NCBI GenBank assembly: GCA_915070235.1
Contig: CAJZFM010000164.1
Coordinates: forward strand, 1 to 5,409
DNA: 5,409 bases
Origin: an uncultured Capnocytophaga sp.
GTDB lineage: Bacteria; Bacteroidota; Bacteroidia; Flavobacteriales; Flavobacteriaceae
Direction: 5' to 3'
The notes beneath the pieces were generated by a model, which saw only the letters and a program-made list of their open reading frames with translations, did not search any database and was not told the origin of the DNA. Positions 1-5,409 of this stretch are shown here, piece after piece (within the stretch, counting starts at the first letter, position 1; each line of letters starts with the position of its first letter). Both the position numbers and the translations under genes were made by a program.

Positions 1-10
1 AAAAAAGTAG

Positions 11-18
11 TATCTTTG
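11..18 (+). promoter_or_regulatory. Bacteroidota-type -7 promoter element (TAnnTTTG)
   Basis: The octamer TATCTTTG matches the TAnnTTTG -7 consensus recognised by the primary sigma factor of Bacteroidota. It lies 29 nt upstream of the ATG at 48, so the transcript would start at about 23-27 and have a short AT-rich leader of roughly 20-25 nt. The matching -33 element (TTTG or TTG) would fall left of the window and cannot be checked. No Shine-Dalgarno-like purine stretch precedes the ATG, which is normal in this phylum. Confidence 0.7.
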
Positions 19-47
19 CCCTTATAAAAACCGAAATATTGATTTTT

Positions 48-881
48 ATGAAAAGAATTCTTTTAGGGGCAACAGCTTTTGTAGCTTTGCTATTTTCTTC
101 TTGTGGGAAGAATGATAATGCTTCAACAGACCTTACAGGGGCTTGGCAATTGGAATCAGCTACAGTTGCAGGACAATCACAAATACTTGGTGATTGTGAT
201 AAAAAAACTGTGTATGTTTTTACTCAGAATCAATTGACTTTTCATGAGTTTGAGACAAACAGAAGTACAAGAAATTGTGATTACGACAATCATGTAGAAA
301 CCTACAAAATAGAAGGTAATCTTATCAAGGATGCCAATGATCCAAATGAAAAAGGGATTCTTTTTTCTATTTCAGGTAATACACTTACACTAACCATGGA
401 AGAAAATGGACAGAAGGGAAACTTAAATCTCAAAAAGATTAACCAAGCACAGTTAGATGCTATCTTAGCAACCATTAATAATGGCGGTGGAAACAACAAT
501 GGAGGCAATAATGGTGGTGGTAACAGCAATACAGGAAAAACAATTGCAAACTTAGATGGGATTTGGCAAATGGTTTCCCAGACAGAAAATGATGTTATAG
601 CAACACTTGATGATTGTGAGAAGAAAAATTCCATGAAAATCACAGGAAATCAAGCATTAGTCTATGAATTTGATGTAGATAATGGAGTTTGCAGTCATAA
701 AATAGGGAGAGAATCTTTTACTATTCTCAATGAAACCACTATTGAAATAGAAGGAAATAGAATTTTTGTTTCTATAACAGGAGATAACTTAACCCTGACT
801 GTTGTAAAAAATGGTAGAAAAAAGATAATTGCATATAAACGAATCACTCAAGCACAATTAGATGCTTTATTACAGCAATAA
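48..881 (+). CDS. Lipoprotein with two tandem lipocalin-like domains
   Basis: 277-residue predicted lipoprotein of unknown ligand. ATG 48 is preferred over an in-frame TTG at 39, because it places MKR directly before a hydrophobic stretch and a lipobox ending in FSSC (lipidated Cys19). Residues about 28-140 and 168-275 are two copies of one small beta-rich domain. Each begins with a short G-[AI]-W-Q motif (GAWQ, GIWQ), carries a D-C-[DE]-K-K motif (Cys50, Cys190) and a second cysteine 25-27 residues later (Cys77, Cys215). Each then has an IEGN strand, an [FV]SI[ST]G-NLTL-like hairpin and an AQLDA[IL]L helix. This pattern fits the lipocalin-like lipoproteins common in Bacteroidota, which usually have a single domain of about 130-150 residues. 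The paired cysteines could form one disulfide per domain. The copies are joined by an Asn/Gly linker at residues 144-163. After Cys19 comes GKNDN, only a partial match to the surface-export signal X-K-(D/E)2-X, so the cell side is uncertain. The gene is monocistronic here, with its own promoter and a terminator behind it. The lipoprotein call is firm and the lipocalin-like call is moderate. Confidence 0.88.
   Translation: MKRILLGATAFVALLFSSCGKNDNASTDLTGAWQLESATVAGQSQILGDCDKKTVYVFTQNQLTFHEFETNRSTRNCDYDNHVETYKIEGNLIKDANDPNEKGILFSISGNTLTLTMEENGQKGNLNLKKINQAQLDAILATINNGGGNNNGGNNGGGNSNTGKTIANLDGIWQMVSQTENDVIATLDDCEKKNSMKITGNQALVYEFDVDNGVCSHKIGRESFTILNETTIEIEGNRIFVSITGDNLTLTVVKNGRKKIIAYKRITQAQLDALLQQ
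477..530 (+). repeat. 24-nt direct repeat encoding the Asn/Gly interdomain linker
   Basis: Bases 477-500 and 507-530 are two copies of a 24-nt unit that starts AATAATGG and ends in CAAT. They differ at three positions and are separated by GGAGGC. The repeat encodes most of the flexible Asn/Gly linker between the two lipocalin-like domains. Because the unit is a multiple of three, gain or loss of a copy would change linker length without a frameshift. Confidence 0.8.
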
Positions 882-902
882 GATAAGAAATAAGCTATAA
901 AA

Positions 903-933
903 AAAGAGACTATCCCAAAAGGACAGTCTCTTT
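903..933. terminator. Intrinsic terminator between convergent genes, better suited to the minus strand
   Basis: Bases 903-915 pair with 921-933 around a 5-nt loop (CAAAA at 916-920), giving a 13-bp stem. On the plus-strand transcript one position (A912 against C924) is a mismatch, and the tail is interrupted (CATTTTT from 934). On the minus-strand transcript the same position becomes a G-U wobble, so the stem is unbroken, and it runs into seven consecutive U residues (complement of 899-905). The element lies 21 nt after the lipoprotein stop and 13 nt after the methyltransferase stop. It probably serves both, with stronger action on the operon. Confidence 0.85.
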
Positions 934-957
934 CATTTTTCACTCTTCACTCTTCAC
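930..957 (-). repeat. Heptanucleotide tandem repeat over the methyltransferase stop codon
   Basis: Read on the minus strand there are four consecutive 7-mers: GTGAAGA, GTGAAGA, GTGAAAA and ATGAAAG. Two are identical and two are decayed. The TGA stop of the methyltransferase gene lies across the second unit, and the last unit enters the terminator stem. Every unit contains TGA, so losing one perfect unit leaves the same C-terminus. This is a minor simple-sequence tract and no function can be claimed. Confidence 0.65.
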
Positions 958-1762
958 TAATCTCTGCTCTTATGACTCTTTGGTTGAATCGCTTATAGAA
1001 ATAAGGGAGCTTATAGAGCATTCTAAAGATAAAGGGATAACGTCCGCGGTTGTAGTTACTCATATAGTACTCCTTAGCAATATGCAGATGAGGGTGCCAC
1101 TGCTCAAGTGTATGGCTATCCAGTTCGCTCCATCTAAATTCGGGGCGCTGTTCCTTGTCCATGGAGCCAAGAGAATCGTGATTTTTGGCATGACCCACAA
1201 GACTATAAGCCAACATGTCAAAAAGGAGCGTAGCTTTCTCGCATTTTTGGCAAAGGCTCTCAAAGAAAGCCTTCACTTCTGTGCGCTCAAAGTACATCAG
1301 TACCCCCTCTACAATGATAAGAATGGGCTTCTGATGTGTCTTTATGGTCTCTATCCATTGGTAATCAAAGAGGGAAAGAGGGATAAAGGTGCGCCTATCA
1401 TTCTCCTCGAAGAACTTTTTACGCAACTCAATCACCTCAGGTAAGTCCAATTCGTACCAATGGGTTAGTGTAGGGCTTCCCAAGCGTTCATAACGAGCGT
1501 CTAAGCCAGCGCCCAACTGTATTACTACCGCATCGGGATGGGCTGAGAGGAAGGATTGAGCTTCCTTATCTATAAGGCTTGCCCTAAGACAGACTCCTGC
1601 TTGGCTGAATTTGGATTTGCTGAACTTGGAGAAGTCATAGTCTATCAGAGGAATCATCTCTTCTGCCTTCTTGTCTATGAGAAAGGGAGGGGAGTAGTGG
1701 CGTTCCTCAGCTTTTGCCCATAAGGTAATGAGCATGGTTTCGGGTATTTTTCCTAATTTCAT
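947..1762 (-). CDS. Class I SAM-dependent methyltransferase, LCMT/TcmP-like family
   Basis: 271-residue cytoplasmic protein, predicted to move a methyl group from S-adenosylmethionine to a carboxylate or hydroxyl of a small molecule. Visible family marks, in order: a Trp-containing helix (LWAKAEE, 14-20); a basic position in GVCLRASLID (Arg60); the SAM-binding loop VVIQLGAGLDARYERL (79-94); WYELDLPEVIELR (102-114), which supplies the acidic residues for the SAM ribose; and ILIIVEGVLMYF (147-158), matching the EGVLMYL signature of leucine carboxyl methyltransferase-like enzymes. The length is close to that of bacterial family members. An open frame extends upstream to a TTG at 1843, inside the preceding gene. 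ATG 1762 is preferred because it is a standard codon, lies 4 nt after the TAG of the DUF4374 gene, and removes 27 residues that merely read the neighbour's codons in another frame. The spacing suggests translational coupling as the last operon gene. The family includes protein-tail and polyketide O-methyltransferases, so the substrate is open. The context points to a chelator or other import-linked metabolite, which is inference. Confidence 0.9.
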   Translation of the reverse strand: MKLGKIPETMLITLWAKAEERHYSPPFLIDKKAEEMIPLIDYDFSKFSKSKFSQAGVCLRASLIDKEAQSFLSAHPDAVVIQLGAGLDARYERLGSPTLTHWYELDLPEVIELRKKFFEENDRRTFIPLSLFDYQWIETIKTHQKPILIIVEGVLMYFERTEVKAFFESLCQKCEKATLLFDMLAYSLVGHAKNHDSLGSMDKEQRPEFRWSELDSHTLEQWHPHLHIAKEYYMSNYNRGRYPFIFRMLYKLPYFYKRFNQRVIRAEISEE

Positions 1763-1766
1763 AATT

Positions 1767-3011
1767 CTATTCAAAAGCGTGGAAATAGGCGGGGTTTCCT
1801 TGTGTGCTAAGGAGTTGTTGTACGGCTCCTGTAGCAGGGTCAAAGGAGAACAGACCTACCTTATCGGTTCCAAAAGCAGCAAATATAACCTTGTCTTTCA
1901 TCTTGGTAATGAATACACTATGTCCGTCGGTAAGGGGAATACCATCTATCTTTTTGATAGTTTTGGCCTTAAGGTCAATTAAGATGGCCAAAGCACTCTT
2001 GGAGGTATAAGGATTGTCGGTATAAAGTTCGCGAATACCTACGTAAGCAACTACCTTGTCGTTACCTATATATTGTGTAGCTAAGATTGTGGAGGCCTTA
2101 TGCTCATAGCCTTCAATGGCAGTAGTGGAGATATCCCAAGACTTATTGGTGTCAAACTCAGTGGCTCCTTTAGGAATACAGATAAAGCCACACTTGGTGT
2201 TATTAGGGTTGAACCCAAAATACCCTACTGTAGCGGCATAGAGATCACCAGCTTCGTTAGTGAAGAGCATACCACTACATTGGGACATAGGACGTGTAGG
2301 GAAAGTAAGCCCTGTTGCCTTTTCAGAAGCTATTTTCTCTACCTTATCGGTTTGAATATCAATGATGGCCACATCACTCTGCTGATAGTCAGTATAGGGT
2401 TGCCAGCCTTGCCCAGAATCTACTTGGTTTAAGCATACGTAGTATTTGCCATCACGGATAAGCCCCATAGCAGGTTCAGGATTGGTATCTCCATGCGCAT
2501 ATTGGTTTAGGGCAATTTCTCCTGTTTTCTCCATAGTTTTGGGATTGATAATCCATACAACTCCTTGACCATAGAGGGGTAAGTAAGCCTTGGAGTCACT
2601 TACTTTTTCAAGGTGTCCTACCATAGAAGCAGCAGGGGCAGGAAGGTTAGTCCCTTTGGTAAGTTTTTTAGTGGCAGGGTCATAGCTCCAACGAGTTATT
2701 CCTCCGACACCTTTCATGGTATCAAAGAGATAGACATCATTACCCACCACTTGTACAGAAGCGCCAAACTCTATTTGGTCGGCCTTGCTATTATCTATGG
2801 AGCTTGTTGCGGATAATTTGTGGAACATCTGGAGGTAAGAGCTACCACTCATACCATCGGGATTCTTAGCGGAAGTCTCCAATAGAAAATCACCTGTATA
2901 TTCCTTAGCATCAGGGGTTGGGGTAGGTTGAGGGTCTTTGTTATCCTCTTTCTTGCAGGCGGTGCTTAGTACCGCGCAAGCACATAGGGTTAAGAAAAAT
3001 TTTGAATACAT
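1767..3011 (-). CDS. DUF4374-type beta-propeller surface lipoprotein (XusB-like)
   Basis: 414-residue predicted lipoprotein. The ATG at 3011 gives a short signal ending in LSTAC (Cys19). Next comes KKEDN, a full match to the X-K-(D/E)2-X signal that sends lipoproteins to the cell surface in Capnocytophaga-type Bacteroidota, then a Pro/Thr-rich spacer (PQPTPTPD, 27-34). The rest contains recurring propeller-like strands: VYLFDTMKGVGGITRWSYDPATK (93-115, in part), VVWIINPKTMEKTG (151-164), VAIIDIQTDKVEKI (214-227), LAILIDLKAKTIKKI (341-355) and VGLFSFDPATGAVQQL (385-400). Layout, length and the receptor partner fit the DUF4374 family, to which I believe the siderophore-binding lipoprotein XusB of Bacteroides thetaiotaomicron belongs. 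The expected role is to capture a ferric siderophore or other metal complex outside the cell and pass it to the TonB receptor encoded 23 nt upstream. Four cysteines (193, 245, 274, 278) lie in the mature domain, and the last two are close enough to pair. The ligand is unknown. The family call is good and the siderophore role is inference from homologues. Confidence 0.85.
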   Translation of the reverse strand: MYSKFFLTLCACAVLSTACKKEDNKDPQPTPTPDAKEYTGDFLLETSAKNPDGMSGSSYLQMFHKLSATSSIDNSKADQIEFGASVQVVGNDVYLFDTMKGVGGITRWSYDPATKKLTKGTNLPAPAASMVGHLEKVSDSKAYLPLYGQGVVWIINPKTMEKTGEIALNQYAHGDTNPEPAMGLIRDGKYYVCLNQVDSGQGWQPYTDYQQSDVAIIDIQTDKVEKIASEKATGLTFPTRPMSQCSGMLFTNEAGDLYAATVGYFGFNPNNTKCGFICIPKGATEFDTNKSWDISTTAIEGYEHKASTILATQYIGNDKVVAYVGIRELYTDNPYTSKSALAILIDLKAKTIKKIDGIPLTDGHSVFITKMKDKVIFAAFGTDKVGLFSFDPATGAVQQLLSTQGNPAYFHAFE

Positions 3012-3034
3012 GATAATATGATTTTTAGTTGATT

Positions 3035-5362
3035 TTAGAATATAACACGGAGTTTTACCCCTCCATTGATACCTGGGAGGGGACGGTTGAACTCGGTGAG
3101 CACTTTTTGGTCAGTAAGATTGCGTATTTTTCCTGAGATAAAGAGTTTGTTGTTGAGAAAACTATGCTCAAAGCCCAGATCAAAGGTCATACTACGAGGA
3201 ATACGGCGCTTGTCGAGCTTGGTCATCTCAAAATCATAGTAATATTCTTCAACAAATGCATAATCCAAGAAGATACGGGTGTTCTGCCCTGTACCTCCAA
3301 AGAGGTTTTCTCGGTGAAACTCTAATCCCATATTTCCCATAAGGTAGGGGATATTGGGCATACGCTTGTCCTTGGTAGGGTTGGGTACGGTGCTGGCAGG
3401 CTCATAATCGCGAACGTCCCTGAGGTCTTGAAGGGTAGTATTCGCATAAGCATAGAGCGAAGGAAGCACATCGGCCTTAGCTTCAAACTCTATTCCCATG
3501 GTACGCATCTCTCCAAAATTTTGGTATTGGGCACCAATAAGGCCTGCTGTATAACGGATCATATCCTTTAGGTGCATATAGAAAAAGTTCAGCTCTATTT
3601 GGGCATTGGAGGGGTGCTTGCCGACCAAGTCAAAGAGGCAACCTATATTGGCACTTGTATTGTGCTCTGGGAGCAAATCACCACTGGGGACAATAGCAAT
3701 CCCATCGCCTAAGAGTTCGTTTTCGGTAGGAATACGTACATCATGACCTATGGAGAGTTTCCCCATAAAGGAGGGAAGAAAGCGGTAGCGCAAGGCATCA
3801 TTGATACCGAAACTGCTTTTGTTCAGATCTACATCATACTTTCCAGGAACGAAAAGGGGGGCTCGCTGGGTATGCATGGTATAGAGATAATAGCGCCCTG
3901 TGAGGGAGTTGAGGAACTTGTCGTCTGAAGTACGAAAATCGTAAGTAAGCCCACTGACCCAACTGAGCATATGAGAATCAAAATTGACCTGCTTTCCTAA
4001 ACTTAGCCTCTTGAGATCGTCCTTGGGAGTACCTTTGGCCACAGAGAGTACGGTATTGAAATTAAGCGAATGCTGCTGATTGATAAGGTATTCCAAGTTG
4101 GTTTTGTTCACAAAAGAGAATTTTCGATCATCGGAATCCGAAGGGAAGTTGTAGCCCGCTTCGCCCCCATAGCGAGAGGGGGTAGGGTAGGAGGAACCGT
4201 CCCATTCGTAGCGACGGGTGGCCTTATCTATAAAGTTCATTTGGGTAAGTACCAAGCCATTGAGCATATCAAAATTCAGCCCTTCTAAGAAGAAGTTATC
4301 CTTCTTGAGCTTGGTAGCCAGTCCAGCCATAAGCGAACGGCTATGAGCCTCACGGATATCATACTCTATTCCTTGTACTTCTTTGTAAGTTTTGACCACA
4401 ACAGGTTCTATTTCCACTTCGTCAAACCACCATTTGTGAGCTTTAAAGCTACCTCCTACCAGTATTTTTTGGTATTTATCATGATTGCGAGTGATATACA
4501 AGTCCTTGCGGTAAGGAGATTCAAAAGTATAGTTGTTGTCAGCGGTAGTATAGCTACCACCCACCCCAAAGGTAAGTCCTTTGTCCTTGAGGTTACGCTT
4601 GAAGACCGCTTGTAGTTTGTGGGTATTGAAAGATTCTAAACCATAACTAAGGTCGGCATATTTCTCAGGATACTCACGAATGACGATATTGACCGCCCCA
4701 CCGAGGGAAGACCCACCGAAACGGGCAGGCACTACCCCTTTGTAGATCTCTATACGGTCAATCATATCCACAGGAATATCGTTGATATCAAGATAATCCG
4801 ATTGTTCAGATAGGGGTAATTCGTCTATAAAAAAACCAATACGCTTACCCTCCAAGCCACGGACAGAAAGGCGAGAAGAACTTCCCACCCCACCTGAGGA
4901 GCGGATCGTAACCCCCACGGTCTTAATCAATATATCTTGTACGCTGCTGACCGTACCTCGCATATTGGATAGGTCAATTACGGTAACAGGCATGGCCTCT
5001 TCTTTCTTTTGATGGGCGATGGTCTTGGCGGAGAATACTACCTCACCGATTTCCTGCTTCTCCTGTGAGAGGGCTATATTTTGTTTGGTATCTCCGCTGA
5101 TAGTGATTTTCTTGCTAACACTTTGGTAACCAAGATAATAATACCCTATAGTATAGCTGCCCTTAGGCAAAGAAGGAAGCGAGTAAAAGCCCTTTTCATT
5201 GGTAGCGGTGCCTTTTCCAGTCTCCTTGATGATAACCTCGGCATTGATAAGGGGTTCGCCTGTGGTTTTGTCTATCACTTTTCCAGAGAGACTACCCCTC
5301 TGTTGGGCATAGCCAAAAGCAGAAAAAAGCAGTAGTAAGTAAAAAATCTTTTTAAATAACAT
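3035..5362 (-). CDS. TonB-dependent outer-membrane receptor with CarboxypepD-regulatory-like N-domain
   Basis: 775-residue outer-membrane transporter, complete at both ends, that uses TonB/ExbB/ExbD energy to import a bound ligand. Residues 1-19 form a signal peptide (KK followed by a Leu-rich core, probable cleavage after GYA). Residues about 23-100 are a CarboxypepD-regulatory-like beta-sandwich (GKVIDKTTGEPLINAEV, then TNEKGFYSLPSLPKGSYTI). EIGEVVFSAK (104-113) resembles a TonB box. The plug spans about 122-230 and contains SRLSVRGLEGKRIGFFIDELPL and ends in PARFGGSSLGGAVNIVIRE, the classic plug finish. The remaining about 540 residues form the beta-barrel, ending in a C-terminal Phe (VKLRVIF) as expected for outer-membrane insertion. 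There is no SusD partner, so glycan uptake is unlikely. The DUF4374 lipoprotein directly downstream suggests a XusA-like receptor for ferric siderophores or a related metal chelate. No FecR/sigma signalling domain is present at the N-terminus. The 47 nt upstream within the window are AT-rich and contain no TAnnTTTG element on this strand, so the operon promoter lies further out. Confidence 0.93.
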   Translation of the reverse strand: MLFKKIFYLLLLFSAFGYAQQRGSLSGKVIDKTTGEPLINAEVIIKETGKGTATNEKGFYSLPSLPKGSYTIGYYYLGYQSVSKKITISGDTKQNIALSQEKQEIGEVVFSAKTIAHQKKEEAMPVTVIDLSNMRGTVSSVQDILIKTVGVTIRSSGGVGSSSRLSVRGLEGKRIGFFIDELPLSEQSDYLDINDIPVDMIDRIEIYKGVVPARFGGSSLGGAVNIVIREYPEKYADLSYGLESFNTHKLQAVFKRNLKDKGLTFGVGGSYTTADNNYTFESPYRKDLYITRNHDKYQKILVGGSFKAHKWWFDEVEIEPVVVKTYKEVQGIEYDIREAHSRSLMAGLATKLKKDNFFLEGLNFDMLNGLVLTQMNFIDKATRRYEWDGSSYPTPSRYGGEAGYNFPSDSDDRKFSFVNKTNLEYLINQQHSLNFNTVLSVAKGTPKDDLKRLSLGKQVNFDSHMLSWVSGLTYDFRTSDDKFLNSLTGRYYLYTMHTQRAPLFVPGKYDVDLNKSSFGINDALRYRFLPSFMGKLSIGHDVRIPTENELLGDGIAIVPSGDLLPEHNTSANIGCLFDLVGKHPSNAQIELNFFYMHLKDMIRYTAGLIGAQYQNFGEMRTMGIEFEAKADVLPSLYAYANTTLQDLRDVRDYEPASTVPNPTKDKRMPNIPYLMGNMGLEFHRENLFGGTGQNTRIFLDYAFVEEYYYDFEMTKLDKRRIPRSMTFDLGFEHSFLNNKLFISGKIRNLTDQKVLTEFNRPLPGINGGVKLRVIF

Positions 5363-5409
5363 AAATGTAATGAGTTGATTCAGTGTGTTTTATTTTATTT
5401 GTTCTATGC

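Larger units (their letters stand above)
947..5362 (-). other. Predicted three-gene operon: TonB receptor, DUF4374 lipoprotein, methyltransferase
   Basis: The three minus-strand genes are separated by 23 nt and 4 nt. Neither gap contains a hairpin followed by a T-run or a TAnnTTTG promoter element, and the unit ends at the terminator at 903-933. The order places capture and outer-membrane transport first and a cytoplasmic enzyme last. Iron control would fit the presumed role, but no operator can be seen because the promoter lies outside the window. Other members, such as an inner-membrane transporter or reductase, could lie upstream of the receptor. Confidence 0.8.

Noticed and set aside
302..643. 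Minus-strand open frame with a Pro/Leu-rich stretch
   Set aside because: It is the antisense reading of the lipoprotein gene; the Pro/Leu run is the complement of the Asn/Gly linker codons.
980..1444. 154-codon plus-strand open frame inside the methyltransferase gene
   Set aside because: The opposite strand carries clear methyltransferase motifs throughout this stretch, and the plus-strand reading has no recognisable domain or promoter.
3012..3034. GATAATATGATT, loosely like a Fur box, between the receptor and lipoprotein genes
   Set aside because: The match is partial, the stretch is AT-rich, it lies inside an operon just before a start codon, and no promoter element is present.
3035..5362. 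SusC-type glycan transporter
   Set aside because: No SusD-like gene is adjacent, the chain is 775 residues (SusC proteins are usually about 1000), and the partner is a DUF4374-type lipoprotein.
5372..5379. AATCAACT (minus strand) upstream of both the receptor start and the DUF4374 start (also at 3027-3034)
   Set aside because: An 8-mer shared in AT-rich leaders at different distances from the start (9 and 15 nt) and absent before the third gene is easily due to chance.
5391..5401. Possible plus-strand promoter TATTTTATTTG near the right edge
   Set aside because: It does not fit TAnnTTTG and no gene follows it within the window.

Overview
The window looks like a piece of a Bacteroidota chromosome, most likely family Flavobacteriaceae and possibly Capnocytophaga. 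The genus is an inference from overall character and cannot be fixed without a search. Supporting signs are a TAnnTTTG-type -7 promoter element in front of the first gene, no Shine-Dalgarno-like sites before the starts, two short-signal lipoproteins (one with a K-E-D surface-export signal just after the lipidated cysteine), and a TonB-dependent receptor with the CarboxypepD-regulatory-like N-terminal domain typical of this phylum.

Layout: there are four genes and almost no non-coding space. On the + strand, bases 48-881 encode a lipoprotein made of two tandem lipocalin-like domains joined by an Asn/Gly linker. A hairpin at 903-933 separates it from a convergent minus-strand cluster. Read 5'->3' on the minus strand, that cluster is a TonB-dependent outer-membrane receptor (5362-3035), a DUF4374-type beta-propeller lipoprotein (3011-1767), and a class I SAM-dependent methyltransferase of the leucine carboxyl methyltransferase (LCMT/TcmP-like) family (1762-947). 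The gaps are 23 nt and 4 nt, and the hairpin provides a good terminator for this operon. The operon's promoter lies beyond the right edge.

How the genes work together: the receptor plus DUF4374 lipoprotein resembles the XusA/XusB xenosiderophore-capture pair described in Bacteroides thetaiotaomicron, where the lipoprotein sits on the cell surface and hands a ferric siderophore to the TonB receptor. Here the third position holds a small-molecule O-methyltransferase, tightly coupled to the lipoprotein, and not the PepSY membrane protein known from the Xus system. That receptor-propeller-methyltransferase combination is the most interesting feature of the window. It may mark a metal-chelate uptake system with a cytoplasmic tailoring or processing step, but the substrate cannot be read from the sequence. 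The left-hand lipoprotein is a separate transcription unit, looks more AT-rich than the operon, and has no evident functional link to it.
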